Part shown: piece after piece, positions 7,139 to 18,884 of the stretch
Position numbering within the stretch: the stretch's first letter is position 1
Layout: every line of letters starts with the position of its first letter
Made by a program: the position numbers and the translations under genes
Notes under the pieces: model-generated
Told to the model about the DNA's origin: nothing
Seen by the model: the letters and a program-made list of their open reading frames with translations, nothing else
Database searches by the model: none
Assembly (NCBI GenBank): GCA_029259715.1
Contig: JAJDEP010000019.1
Location: 1 to 64,000, forward strand
Length of the DNA: 64,000 nt
From: Planctomycetota bacterium
GTDB taxonomy: Bacteria; Planctomycetota; B15-G4
Direction: 5' to 3'

Positions 7139-9142
7139 CTAACGTCGCTCTGCGACGTCGGTTGCGAGCCGGCCGAGGAAGTCGTCCCAGGTCATGGGAT
7201 CGAGTTCGCCCTCCTCCCGTGACCTCACGGACACAGTCGAAGAGTCGATTTCGCGGGGCCCGAGTATGGCCACGTAGGGGATTTTTTCAAGGCGCGCGCG
7301 CTTGATCTTGGGGCCGATGGGCTCGTTCTCGAAAGATCGGTGGACCCGGTGCCCGGCCTGCTCCAGGGCGGTCGCCAGTTCCCGGGCTGCGGGCAGCTGA
7401 TCGTCCGTGAGGGGCGCCACCGAGACCTGGACCGGGGCCAGCCAGACCGGGAAGGCCCCCGCCACATGCTCGATGTAGACCCCCATGAGCCGCTCCAGGC
7501 TCCCGAAGGGGGCCCGGTGGATCATGATCGGGCGCTCCCGCTTCCCGTCCTTGGCGGTGTATTCGAGGTCGAAGCGCTCGGGCAGGTTGTAGTCCACCTG
7601 GACCGTCCCGAGCTGCCATTCGCGATCCAGGGCGTCGGTCACGACGAAATCGAGCTTGGGGCCGTAGAAGGCCGCCTCGCCCTCCTCCACCACAAAGTCG
7701 AGGCCCATCTCCTCGCAAGCCTCGATGATCTCGGCCTGGGCCCGCTCCCATTGGTCGAGCTCACCCACCCACTTGTCCGAGACGTTGTCGCGGGTGCCCA
7801 CCCGGGCCTCCACCGAATCGAGGGTGAGGGTGTTCAGCACCATGCGCACCAGCTCGACCACACCCTTGAACTCATCCTGGAGCTGGTCGGGGGTCACGAA
7901 CAGGTGGGCGTCGTCGACGGTGAAGCCGCGCACCCGCTTGAGGCCGCCCAGCTCGCCGCTCTTCTCGTAGCGGTAGACGGTGCCGAACTCGGCCAACCGC
8001 AGGGGCAGCTCGCGGTAGCTGCGCGCATCGCTCTTGTAGATCTCGACGTGGTGCGGGCAGTTCATGGGCTTGAGCGCGAAGGCGCCCAGCTCCTCGTCGC
8101 CCAGCAGCGGGAACATCGAGTCGCGGTAATTGAACCAGTGGCCGGAGGTCTTGTAGAGCTCGAGCCGGCCGATGTGCGGCGTCGAGACCGTCTGGTAGCC
8201 GCGCTTGCGCTGCTCGGCCTTGAGGAAGTCGACCAGCGTCTCGAGCACCTGCGCCCCGCGCGGCAACCACAGCGGCAGCCCCGGCCCCACCCGGTCGGTG
8301 AAGTGGAACAGCTTGAGCTGCTTGCCGAGCTTGCGGTGGTCGCGCTTCGACGCCTCTTCGAGGTTACCCAGGTGTTTCTTGAGCGCCTTCTTGTCGGCGA
8401 AGCACGCGGCGTAGACCCGCTGCATCATCGGGTTCTTCTCGTCGCCCCGCCAATAGGCGCCGGCCACGCTGAGCAGCTTGTAGAACACCTTCAAGCGACC
8501 GGTGCTGGGCACGTGCGGTCCGAGGCAAAGGTCGACGAAGGCGTCACCGTCCGCCCCGACATCCGCGCCCTGCGTGCCCGCCGGCGCGTTGAAGTAGAAG
8601 CTGATCGGGTCTTCGAGCTCGGCAATCAGCTCGCACTTGAAGCGGTCGTCGCGGGCGCCCCAGGTCTCCAGCGCCTGCTCGCGGGTGACCTCCTCGCGCA
8701 CGAAGCGCTGGTCGGCCGCGATGATCTCGCCCATGCGCGCCTCGATGGCGGCCAGGTCCTCTTCCTTGATGTGGCGGTCGTCGACGAAGTCGAAGTCGTA
8801 GTAGAAGCCGTTCTTGATGGTCGGGCCGATTCCCAATCGAACCGTGGAGCTGCCGAACACGTCCATGACCGCCTGGGCCATGACGTGGGCGGTGGAGTGA
8901 CGCATCAAGTCGAGGCCCTGTTCGCCGTCGCCCTTGACGATGGAGACGGTGGCGCCGTCGGGCAGGGGCCGCGACAGGTCGCGCAGCTCGCCATCGACGT
9001 CGACGGCCAGGGCGGCCTTGGCCAACCCCGGACCGATGTCGGCCGCCAGGTCGGCGCCGGTGGCGCCGGCGCCCAGCGTGCGCACCGAGCCGTCGGGCAG
9101 GGTGATCGAGACCTTGTCGCCGCTCGCGGTCGCGTCACCCAT
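7139..9142 (-). CDS. thrS: Threonyl-tRNA synthetase
   Basis: This 667-residue class II synthetase charges tRNA-Thr and edits Ser-tRNA-Thr. It has an N-terminal TGS domain (about 10-70), the editing domain with MRHSTAHVMAQAV, the catalytic core and an anticodon-binding domain from about 555. MNCPHHVEIY and IMIHRAPFGSLERLMGVY contain zinc-site residues. The start overlaps the aspS stop by 8 nt, implying coupling. A perfect hairpin (ACGTCGC, TCT, GCGACGT at 7142-7158) covers its last codons. infC follows after about 160 nt. Confidence 0.98.
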   Translation of the reverse strand: MGDATASGDKVSITLPDGSVRTLGAGATGADLAADIGPGLAKAALAVDVDGELRDLSRPLPDGATVSIVKGDGEQGLDLMRHSTAHVMAQAVMDVFGSSTVRLGIGPTIKNGFYYDFDFVDDRHIKEEDLAAIEARMGEIIAADQRFVREEVTREQALETWGARDDRFKCELIAELEDPISFYFNAPAGTQGADVGADGDAFVDLCLGPHVPSTGRLKVFYKLLSVAGAYWRGDEKNPMMQRVYAACFADKKALKKHLGNLEEASKRDHRKLGKQLKLFHFTDRVGPGLPLWLPRGAQVLETLVDFLKAEQRKRGYQTVSTPHIGRLELYKTSGHWFNYRDSMFPLLGDEELGAFALKPMNCPHHVEIYKSDARSYRELPLRLAEFGTVYRYEKSGELGGLKRVRGFTVDDAHLFVTPDQLQDEFKGVVELVRMVLNTLTLDSVEARVGTRDNVSDKWVGELDQWERAQAEIIEACEEMGLDFVVEEGEAAFYGPKLDFVVTDALDREWQLGTVQVDYNLPERFDLEYTAKDGKRERPIMIHRAPFGSLERLMGVYIEHVAGAFPVWLAPVQVSVAPLTDDQLPAARELATALEQAGHRVHRSFENEPIGPKIKRARLEKIPYVAILGPREIDSSTVSVRSREEGELDPMTWDDFLGRLATDVAERR

Positions 9143-10976
9143 CCGTGGACCCTCCGGCGGCAGCGGGTTCTCCCGCGGTAGCGGGCTTGCCGGCGGCGGC
9201 GGGCTCGAGCACGGCCACGCCGGCCTCCGCGAGTTGCGCGGCGGGCACCCGCGAGGGCGCCCCCACCATGAGGTCGGCCGCCTGGGCCGTCTTGGGGAAG
9301 GCGATCACCTCGCGGATGGAGTCTTCGCCGGCCAGCACCATCACGAAGCGGTCGAGGCCGACGGCGAAGCCCGCGTGGGGCGGCGCCCCGTAGCGGAAGG
9401 CGCTGATCACGAAGCCGAACTTGTCCTCGATCTCGGCGTCCGAGAGGCCCAGGGTGCGGAACAGGCGCTGCTGGGTGTCGCTGTCGTGGATCCGCACCGA
9501 GCCCGAGCCCAGCTCGATGCCGTTGACCACCAGGTCGTAGGCGCGGCTGGTGACGGACGTCGGGTCGTCTTCCAGCTGCCCCGGGCGCTGCTCCTCGAAG
9601 GCGGTGAAGGGGTGGTGGGCGGAACTCAGGGCGCCCGTCTCCTCGTCCCGGTCGAAGAGCGGGAACTCGGTGACCCACAGGAAGTCCAGGCGGTCGCGGT
9701 CGACCAGGTCGAGGCGTCGGCCGAGCTCGAGGCGCACGGCCCCGAGGGCTGCCGCGGACGTGCCGAAGCTGTCGGCCACCGCCAGGAGCAGGTCGCCGGG
9801 CGCGGCACCGGTGGCCGCCACCAGGGCCGCTGCCTCGGTCTCCGAGAGGAACTTGCTGCTGCCGCTCTCGAGGACGCCGCCGTCCCCCACCTTCATCCAG
9901 GCCAGGCCCTTGGCGCCGTACTCCTTCGCCACGCCCTCGAGCGACGCGATGTCCTTGCGGCTGAAGGCCGAGGAACCACCCGGAGCGGCCAGCATGCGCA
10001 CCACGCCCCCGCCGGCGACGCAGTTCTTGAACACGCCGAATTCGCTGTCCTTCACGAGAGCGCTCACGTCGGACAGCTCGACGCCGAAGCGGGTGTCGGG
10101 CTTGTCGCTGCCGTAGCGGGCCATGGCGTCATGCCAGGTCATGCGCGGCATGGGCATGGCCGGCGCCTCGCCCCGCGCGGCCGCCACCGCCTGGGCGATG
10201 ACCTCGCTCACCACCGCCAGCACCACCTCCTCGTCCGCGAACGACATTTCGAGGTCGAGCTGGGTGAATTCCGGCTGCCGATCGGCGCGCAGGTCCTCGT
10301 CGCGGAAGCAGCGGCAGATCTGGAAGTACTTGTCCTGCCCGGCCACCATCAGGATCTGCTTGAAGATCTGCGGGCTCTGGGGCAGGGCGTAGAGCTTGCC
10401 CGGGTGCACGCGGCTGGGCACGAGGTAGTCCCGCGCCCCCTCGGGCGTGGCCTTGGTCAGGATGGGCGTCTCGATTTCGGTGAAGCCGCCCGCGTCGAGG
10501 GACTTGCGCAGGGCCAGCAGCACGTCGTGGCGCAGCTTGAGCGCCCGGGTCGGTCCCGCGCGGCGCAGGTCGAGGTAGCGGTAGGTCAGGCGCAGCTCGT
10601 CGCTGACCTTCTCGGCCACCTGCTCGAAGGGCGGCGTCGCAGCGGCGCTGAGCACCTCGAGACTCTCGGCCAGCACCTCGACCTCACCGGTGGCGCGCTC
10701 GCAGTTCACCTGGCCCTCGGGCCGCGCCCTCACCGAGCCGCCGACATGGATCACCGACTCGGGCTTGAGGCCCCGGGCCTCGGCCCGCAGGGCGTCCGAG
10801 ACGCTGTCGTCGAAGGCCACCTGGATGATGCCGTAGCGATCACGCAGGTCGACGAAGACCAGCGCCGCTCCCATCTCGCGGACGTGGTCGACCCAGCCGG
10901 AGACGGCCACGGCGGCGCCCACGGCGCTCGCGCGCAGCTCGCCGCATGTGTGGGTTCTGAGGCCTTGGGAGGTCAT
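9135..10976 (-). CDS. aspS: Aspartyl-tRNA synthetase (bacterial type)
   Basis: The 613-residue class II enzyme charges tRNA-Asp. It has an N-terminal OB-fold (about 10-110), motif 2 (CFRDEDLRADRQPEFTQLDL), a bacterial GAD insertion domain (about 290-425) and motif 3 (FAVGLDRFVMVLAG). It ends in an Ala/Gly/Pro-rich tail of about 25 residues beyond the usual family end. Because the tail overlaps thrS, it may reflect fused coding ends rather than function. The start codon sits directly behind a strong hairpin (10977-11001). Whether it is discriminating or also charges tRNA-Asn cannot be judged here. Confidence 0.97.
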   Translation of the reverse strand: MTSQGLRTHTCGELRASAVGAAVAVSGWVDHVREMGAALVFVDLRDRYGIIQVAFDDSVSDALRAEARGLKPESVIHVGGSVRARPEGQVNCERATGEVEVLAESLEVLSAAATPPFEQVAEKVSDELRLTYRYLDLRRAGPTRALKLRHDVLLALRKSLDAGGFTEIETPILTKATPEGARDYLVPSRVHPGKLYALPQSPQIFKQILMVAGQDKYFQICRCFRDEDLRADRQPEFTQLDLEMSFADEEVVLAVVSEVIAQAVAAARGEAPAMPMPRMTWHDAMARYGSDKPDTRFGVELSDVSALVKDSEFGVFKNCVAGGGVVRMLAAPGGSSAFSRKDIASLEGVAKEYGAKGLAWMKVGDGGVLESGSSKFLSETEAAALVAATGAAPGDLLLAVADSFGTSAAALGAVRLELGRRLDLVDRDRLDFLWVTEFPLFDRDEETGALSSAHHPFTAFEEQRPGQLEDDPTSVTSRAYDLVVNGIELGSGSVRIHDSDTQQRLFRTLGLSDAEIEDKFGFVISAFRYGAPPHAGFAVGLDRFVMVLAGEDSIREVIAFPKTAQAADLMVGAPSRVPAAQLAEAGVAVLEPAAAGKPATAGEPAAAGGSTDG

Positions 10977-11001
10977 GGGGCGGATTCTAGAGAACCGCCC
11001 C
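10977..11001 (-). promoter_or_regulatory. Hairpin abutting the aspS start codon
   Basis: GGGGCGG (10977-10983) and CCGCCCC (10995-11001) are perfect 7-bp arms, and the loop can extend the stem through TTCT/AGAA. On the minus strand the structure ends immediately before the aspS ATG, where a ribosome-binding site should be. None is visible. It could terminate the atp transcript, although no U tract follows, or mask aspS initiation. Confidence 0.5.
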
Positions 11002-11063
11002 CCGAACGTCTCCCCCTCGGCCGCCCGCCAAAGGCGCGGTCAAAGGCCCGGTCAGGGGCCCGA

Positions 11064-11519
11064 TCAGAGGCGCGGCTGACCCGCGAACTTCAGGCGCATG
11101 AGGGCGCGCTGCAGGGCGGCCTCGGCCCGGACCCGGTCAAAGTTCTCTTCCCGGGTGCGCAGCCGCGACTGGGCGCGATCGCGGGACTCGGTGGCCCGCG
11201 CGACGTCGATGCCCTCGGTGTCGTCACCGAAGTCGACCAGCAAGAGCACGTGGTTCTTGTAGACCTCGACGAAGCCGGCGCCCGTGACGTAACGACGCAC
11301 CGTGCCGTCGGCCAGGGTCAGCTGACACAGCCCCACCTCGAGCGACGACATGAGCGGCGCATGGCGCGGGAGCACACCGAAGCTGCCCTTGCTGCCGGGC
11401 ACGGTGATCTTCTTGGCCAGGCCCTCGAACACCGGGCCATCGGGCGTGCGCATGTCGACCCACAGGCCCTGGTTCGACTCGACGGTCTCGCGCGACTCGG
11501 CGGTGTAGGCGTCGGCCAT
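11064..11519 (-). CDS. atpC: F1Fo ATP synthase subunit epsilon
   Basis: The 151-residue epsilon subunit belongs to the F1 central stalk and can inhibit ATP hydrolysis. The N-terminal beta-sandwich is clear (MRTPDGPVFEGLAKKITVPG, then SFGVLPRHAPLMSSLEVG). The C-terminal helices contain RDRAQSRLRTREENFDRVRA. It begins one base after the atpD stop and is the last gene of the atp operon before aspS. Its downstream flank (about 11030-11080) carries degenerate short repeats of the type GGTCAAAGGCCC with no assigned role. Confidence 0.96.
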   Translation of the reverse strand: MADAYTAESRETVESNQGLWVDMRTPDGPVFEGLAKKITVPGSKGSFGVLPRHAPLMSSLEVGLCQLTLADGTVRRYVTGAGFVEVYKNHVLLLVDFGDDTEGIDVARATESRDRAQSRLRTREENFDRVRAEAALQRALMRLKFAGQPRL

Positions 11520-11520
11520 C

Positions 11521-13017
<1,497 letters not shown>

Positions 13018-13911
13018 TCACTTGAGGGCCTCGGCGCCACCCACCACCTCGAGCAACTCGTTGGTGATGGACTCCTGGCGGGCCCGGTTGTACTGGCGCG
13101 TGAGCGCCTCGATCATCTCGTCCGCCGAGTCGGTCGCCTGCTTCATGGCGTTGCGACGGGCAGTGAATTCGCTGGCCAGCGACTCGAGCACGGCCGAGTA
13201 GACCTTGATCTCGAGGAACTTGGGCAGCAGGTCCTTCAATAGGGCCTCTTCGTCGGGCTCGATGATGAAGTCGGCGCCGCCCGAGCTCGCATCAGCGTCG
13301 TCCGCGGACGTCAGGGACGCCGGGTCGATGGGCAGGATCGAGACACTCACCGGGCGCTGACGAGACGTCGACACGAACGCGGTGTAGACCAACCGCAGCT
13401 CGTCGATCTCACCGGCCAGGAAGGCCGTCACCAGCTCGCGGGCGATGTTGCGCACGCGGATGAAGTCGAGCTTCTCGACCACGTCGTCCCAGGTGCCGTG
13501 GACGGTGCAGCCCCGCGCCGAGAGCAACGAGACGCCCTTGGAGCCGAGCACCCAGGTGCGCTGGTCGGGCGAGCCGCCGTCGGTGGCGTCCGCGCCGCCG
13601 ATGACCTGCAGCGCCTTGCGCACGAGGTTGCTGTTGTAGCCGCCGCACAGGCCCTTGTCGGCCGAGATGACCAGGTTGCCCACGGTGGCGACCTCGCGGG
13701 CGCCGAGCAGCGGCGACAGGTCGCCGCGCACCGAACCGGCCAGGCGCGCGACCATCTGCTGCACCTTCTCCGAGTAGGGGCGCGCCGACTCGGCACGGCC
13801 CTGCAGCCGCTTGAGCTTCTGCGTCGCCACCATCTCCATGGCACGCGTGATCTTCTGGATGTTCGAGACACCCGTGATCCGCTGCTTGAGTTCCTTTGTG
13901 CCCTTGGCCAT
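13018..13911 (-). CDS. atpG: F1Fo ATP synthase subunit gamma
   Basis: The 297-residue rotor shaft subunit starts with the conserved helix ELKQRITGVSNIQKITRAME. It contains the SADKGLCGGYNSN motif and ends with ARQESITNELLEVVGGAEAL. A short acidic, Ala/Asp/Ser-rich insertion (about residues 195-215) is longer than in many homologues. It follows atpA by 20 nt. Confidence 0.98.
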   Translation of the reverse strand: MAKGTKELKQRITGVSNIQKITRAMEMVATQKLKRLQGRAESARPYSEKVQQMVARLAGSVRGDLSPLLGAREVATVGNLVISADKGLCGGYNSNLVRKALQVIGGADATDGGSPDQRTWVLGSKGVSLLSARGCTVHGTWDDVVEKLDFIRVRNIARELVTAFLAGEIDELRLVYTAFVSTSRQRPVSVSILPIDPASLTSADDADASSGGADFIIEPDEEALLKDLLPKFLEIKVYSAVLESLASEFTARRNAMKQATDSADEMIEALTRQYNRARQESITNELLEVVGGAEALK

Positions 13912-13931
13912 GGCTCGGCTCTATCCGCTCG

Positions 13932-15494
<1,563 letters not shown>

Positions 15495-15512
15495 CGCTGC
15501 TGATCCTTTCGA

Positions 15513-16091
15513 TCAGGTCGCTGCGCCCACCGGGGCGCGCAGCAGTCGGTCTTGCAGGGTCTCGAGGTGCCGACGCAGACTGCCGTCGATCATCTTCGAG
15601 CCCATGATGATGGAAACGCCACCGAGGAGGCCGGGGTCGACCGACTCCTCGAGGCTGATGGTCTTGCCGGTCAGGGCGCCGAGCTGCTCGACCAGCCGGG
15701 CGCGTTGCCCGGCGTCGAGAGGCGTGGCGCTGGTGACCTGGGCCACGAGCTTGCCGGCGGCCACCATGGCCGTGGCGTGGAACACCGGGCCGAGGTCGCC
15801 CACCAGGGACGCCCGACCGCGATCGACGAGCAGCCCGATCGTGCGGCGCACGAGGTCGTGGGCGCCGTCGCCCTCGGGTCCGTGATCCAGTACGCCCTGC
15901 ACCAGGCGCTTCTTGCTGGCGCGGCCCAGCTGAGGGCTGGTGAGGTGCAGGCGCAGCTCCTCGTTGTGCTCGACGGTCTGATGCAGGCCGTCCAGCTCAC
16001 CCATCACGCGCTCGACCACGCCGTCTTGCTCGGCGAGTTGGTGGAGCGCCTGGGCGTAGCGCATGAGGATCTGTCGTCCGCTGCCGGCCAT
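15513..16091 (-). CDS. atpH: F1Fo ATP synthase subunit delta
   Basis: The 192-residue peripheral-stalk subunit joins subunit b to the top of F1. The N-terminal helical domain starts near RQILMRYAQALHQLAEQ. The C-terminal region GLLGGVSIIMGSKMIDGSLR matches the conserved end of the delta/OSCP family. It begins 5 nt after the atpF stop. Confidence 0.96.
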   Translation of the reverse strand: MAGSGRQILMRYAQALHQLAEQDGVVERVMGELDGLHQTVEHNEELRLHLTSPQLGRASKKRLVQGVLDHGPEGDGAHDLVRRTIGLLVDRGRASLVGDLGPVFHATAMVAAGKLVAQVTSATPLDAGQRARLVEQLGALTGKTISLEESVDPGLLGGVSIIMGSKMIDGSLRRHLETLQDRLLRAPVGAAT

Positions 16092-16096
16092 GGCGT

Positions 16097-16678
16097 CTAG
16101 TTGTTCCTCGTCGCGCCGCCGTTGCCGGCGCCGCTGACTTCGGAGATGACCTGGTCGGCCAGGCGACGGTGGTCGTCGCTGTCGACCGACCGGCCCACCA
16201 CCTTGCCGGCGATGGCCATGCCGATGTCGACGGCCTCGGCGCGCAGCTCCTGGATGGCCTGGCTCTTGGCCGACTCGATGTCGCGCTGAGCCGACGCCGC
16301 CACGGCCTTCGACTCGGCCTGGGCCTTGTCGAGGATCTCGCGGCGCATGGCCTCGGCCTCGGTGCGGCCCTTCTCGCGCAGCGCGGCCATCTCCGACTCG
16401 ACGTTGGAGACCCGCTGGTTGTATTCGGTCAGCGTCTTCTCAGCCGATGCCCGGTCGTCTTCGGCCTGCTGGATGGCGTCGTCGATGCGCTTCTCGCGCG
16501 CCTCGACGGCACCCAGGATCGGCCCCCAGGCGAACTTGCTCAGGAGCACGAAGAGCACGCCAAAGGTGATCGAGGTCAGCACCACCGCGCTGGGATCGAA
16601 ATGCAGCGGGTTGAAGCTGCCCTCGGCGAGCGCGAGAGAAAGGGTCGTGATGGTCATGGCGATTCTCGGGACTTCCAT
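16097..16678 (-). CDS. atpF: F1Fo ATP synthase subunit b
   Basis: The stator subunit has one N-terminal membrane helix (VVLTSITFGVLFVLLSKFAW) and then a long charged coiled coil ending at about residue 190. Starting at the ATG at 16678 gives 193 residues. A GTG at 16729 would add 17 poorly conserved residues, and an ATG at 16657 would remove 7. I prefer 16678 because a G-rich stretch precedes it. The WGPILGAVEAREKRIDDAI motif after the helix is typical. Neighbours are atpE upstream and atpH downstream. Confidence 0.95.
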   Translation of the reverse strand: MEVPRIAMTITTLSLALAEGSFNPLHFDPSAVVLTSITFGVLFVLLSKFAWGPILGAVEAREKRIDDAIQQAEDDRASAEKTLTEYNQRVSNVESEMAALREKGRTEAEAMRREILDKAQAESKAVAASAQRDIESAKSQAIQELRAEAVDIGMAIAGKVVGRSVDSDDHRRLADQVISEVSGAGNGGATRNN

Positions 16679-16800
16679 GCGGCCCGCCCCCACCCGGAGG
16701 CGCGGCCGCGATTCGATACGGACCTGCACCCGCAGGCGACGACCGACGCTCGCGATCTCGCGAGCCCGGCCGCCGCCCGGCGGGTTTCACCGGCGCCGGT

Positions 16801-17037
16801 TCAGACGGCGGTGTTGTTGGCCAGCATCAGGCACACGACGACTGCAAACAGCGTCGCGCCCTCGATGAAGGCGGCGGTGATGATCATGCCGCCTTTGATG
16901 TCGTTGGCAGCGTCGGGCTGGCGGGCCATGCCCTCCATGGCAGCTGCAGCGAGCCTACCGATGCCGCCGCCACCACCGACGATGGCAAGACCGGCGCCAA
17001 GACCGGCGCCGAGTCCAACAAGGCCGATGCCTTCCAT
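16801..17037 (-). CDS. atpE: F1Fo ATP synthase subunit c
   Basis: This 78-residue proteolipid forms the rotor ring. Two membrane helices flank a polar loop with ARQPD. The ion-binding carboxylate is E59 in TAAFIEGATLF. The first helix is extremely glycine-rich (GLGAGLGAGLAIVGGGGGIG), an extended version of the helix-packing glycine motif. The Na+-type signature (Gln in helix 1, Ser/Thr directly after the Glu) is absent, so proton use is more likely. The start at 17037 is chosen because AGGAGA lies 7 nt upstream; a longer frame adds a non-conserved extension. Confidence 0.97.
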   Translation of the reverse strand: MEGIGLVGLGAGLGAGLAIVGGGGGIGRLAAAAMEGMARQPDAANDIKGGMIITAAFIEGATLFAVVVCLMLANNTAV

Positions 17038-17089
17038 GTCATTCTCCTGAAATGTGCGGGGGCGAACCCCCTGGGAAAGGGTGAAGGTC

Positions 17090-18103
17090 CTAGTGCTCGG
17101 GATGCAGCGATGCGCCCACGAACACAATGGTCAAGTACGTGAAGATGTAGGCCTGCACGAAGCACACGAAGAGCTCGAGGCCGTAGATGGCGATGGCCAG
17201 CAGCACCGGCATGAAGCCGACGACGTTGCCCATCAGGCCGCCCATGGACTGGGCGGTGACGAAGGCCAGGCCGAACAGGCCCAGCACGATCAGGTGGCCG
17301 GCCGTGAGGTTCGCGAAGAGGCGCACCATCAAGGCGGCGGGCTTCACGATCACGCCGACCAGCTCGACCACGATCATCAACGGCACGAGCCAGAACGGCA
17401 CGTGCGGGATGAAGTTCTTCCAGTGCTTGAAGAACCCGAACTGGGCGATGCCCAGCACGTGGATGGCGACGAAGGAGGTCAGCGCCAGGCCGCAGGTCAC
17501 GCCCAGGTTCGCCGTGGCGGTGCCGAGCAGCCCTGTGTGGCCGATGTCCGGCAGCAGGCCGAACACGTTCATGGTCAGGATGAAGAAGAACTGGGTCAGG
17601 AAGAACGGCACCAGGACCCTGCCGCGCTCCTTGCCAACCACCGAATAGACCATCTCGTCGCGCACGAAGAGGATGATCGACTCGAACACGCCGTAGGCGC
17701 CGCCGCGCGGGGCGCCGGTTCCCAGCTTGCGAGCCTTGAGGGCGATCAGCGACATGACCAGCAGCAGCAGGCCGCCGGAGATCCACTGCACGGTATTGAT
17801 GTTGTAGATCGTGACCGGGAAGCCGCCGACGTCGAAGGACGTGATCGGGTGCGGCGTCAGGTGGGCGAACAGGCCGGCGTAGATCTCGGTGGGCGACAGC
17901 TCGCCGTCGGTGGTCTCGGCGGCGGGGTCGCTCACGGCGGTCGGGTCGACGGGTCCTGCCGGGTCGACGGGCCCTGCCGGTTCGACAGGACTGAACGCCT
18001 CGACCTCAGCTGCGCCGACCACCAGCACGGCCAGCACCAGGGAGATCAGGGCCAAAGCCCAACCCTTGCGCGGGAAGAGGGAGTTGCCAGGACCAAGACT
18101 CAT
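17090..18103 (-). CDS. atpB: F1Fo ATP synthase subunit a
   Basis: The 337-residue membrane stator subunit forms the ion half-channels. The essential arginine lies in VRLFANLTAGHLIV near the fourth membrane helix, and the C-terminal helix contains FVQAYIFTYLTIVFVGASL. The N-terminus is unusual. A hydrophobic segment (about residues 14-32) is followed by a Pro/Val/Asp repeat region (PVEPAGPVDPAGPVDP) and a polar stretch before the family starts at about residue 75. The start at 18103 overlaps the stop of the upstream AtpI-like gene (ATGA). Longer in-frame extensions overlap that gene and are rejected. Confidence 0.97.
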   Translation of the reverse strand: MSLGPGNSLFPRKGWALALISLVLAVLVVGAAEVEAFSPVEPAGPVDPAGPVDPTAVSDPAAETTDGELSPTEIYAGLFAHLTPHPITSFDVGGFPVTIYNINTVQWISGGLLLLVMSLIALKARKLGTGAPRGGAYGVFESIILFVRDEMVYSVVGKERGRVLVPFFLTQFFFILTMNVFGLLPDIGHTGLLGTATANLGVTCGLALTSFVAIHVLGIAQFGFFKHWKNFIPHVPFWLVPLMIVVELVGVIVKPAALMVRLFANLTAGHLIVLGLFGLAFVTAQSMGGLMGNVVGFMPVLLAIAIYGLELFVCFVQAYIFTYLTIVFVGASLHPEH

Positions 18104-18495
18104 GCCGCGCTCCCGTTCGGCTGGTTGCGCACCGTGAGCGAGAGCTCGATGGCGGTGAGCACCATGTACCCGAGGAAGTAGGACAACACGAAGGACCACT
18201 GCGGCGCCTGTTCGACCGAGCGCGCGAACAGCCACACGGCCACGGCGGTGATCACCAGACGTCCCAGGCTGCCGCCCAGGAATGCACCGAGGAAGCCCTT
18301 GATGGCGGTGCTGCTCATGGCGCGGCGCAGCAGGATGTAGCTCGGCACCATGACCGCCAGCGCCATGCCCCATCCGGCGAGGATGCCCATCACGGCGCGG
18401 GTCTCGTCGAAGGGCCGCGCGAGCAGCAGCAGGCCGGGCACCACCACGGTGGCGGCCGCCGTCCAAAGCGCGAAGGCACGGTCACGAGCGGTCAT
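18100..18495 (-). CDS. AtpI-like membrane protein of the ATP synthase operon
   Basis: This 131-residue protein has four predicted membrane segments (about 10-28, 35-58, 73-92 and 100-122). Its place between atpZ and atpB matches the AtpI family, which assists c-ring assembly or ion supply. Sequence similarity to AtpI is weak by eye, so the name rests largely on context. It overlaps atpZ by 14 nt and atpB by 4 nt. Confidence 0.75.
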   Translation of the reverse strand: MTARDRAFALWTAAATVVVPGLLLLARPFDETRAVMGILAGWGMALAVMVPSYILLRRAMSSTAIKGFLGAFLGGSLGRLVITAVAVWLFARSVEQAPQWSFVLSYFLGYMVLTAIELSLTVRNQPNGSAA

Positions 18496-18721
18496 CGTGG
18501 CCCCCCAACTCGGGGTCGCGCGCCACGGCGCGCACCACGGACCGCATGCCGGACGTTGCGCCCAACAGGGCGCCAGCCATCATGAGCCAGGGTGGTGTTT
18601 CGAGCCATTGGTCCAGGAAGTAACCGACCGTCAAGAGCACGGCCACGTGCAGTGTCAACTGCATGCCGAGTCCAGCGAAACGCATCAGGTCGGAAGTCCA
18701 ACCGCGCCCGCTTTGAGGCAT
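18482..18721 (-). CDS. atpZ: AtpZ/AtpI-type small membrane protein
   Basis: This 79-residue protein has two membrane segments. The motif GYFLDQWLETPPWLMMAGAL followed by LGATSGMRSVVR matches the AtpZ family (LGxxLD, TxPW, LGxxxG pattern) at the start of many atp operons. The ATG at 18721 is preferred because GGAGG lies 9 nt upstream; an in-frame GTG at 18730 lies directly against that motif. It is the first gene of the atp operon, so the promoter should lie in 18722-18884. Confidence 0.85.
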   Translation of the reverse strand: MPQSGRGWTSDLMRFAGLGMQLTLHVAVLLTVGYFLDQWLETPPWLMMAGALLGATSGMRSVVRAVARDPELGGHDDRS

Positions 18722-18758
18722 GTCAGCCACCCTCCGGGTGGATTCTCCGAGAGCCCGA

Positions 18759-18782
18759 GGCGTGCTTCGACACGCCGCTTTT
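18759..18782. other. Hairpin in the atp operon upstream region
   Basis: GGCGTG (18759-18764), loop CTTCGA, CACGCC (18771-18776) and then GCTTTT form a terminator-like stem-loop on the + strand. No + strand gene lies upstream that would need it. On the minus strand it lies between the coiled-coil lipoprotein gene and atpZ and has no U tract. It may end antisense or read-through transcription, or be part of the atp leader. Confidence 0.4.
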
Positions 18783-18884
18783 GGCCCCCTGTGCGGAGAC
18801 GATGGCGATCCTACTCATGGACTTTTGCGGGTCAAGCGCAGGAGGGCCAATTCAGCTCTGTGGACGGCGGAAGCCCCCAGCGGC

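Noticed and set aside
16801..17127. A 108-residue version of subunit c
   Set aside because: The first 30 residues are not proteolipid-like, and a proper Shine-Dalgarno lies before the ATG at 17037.
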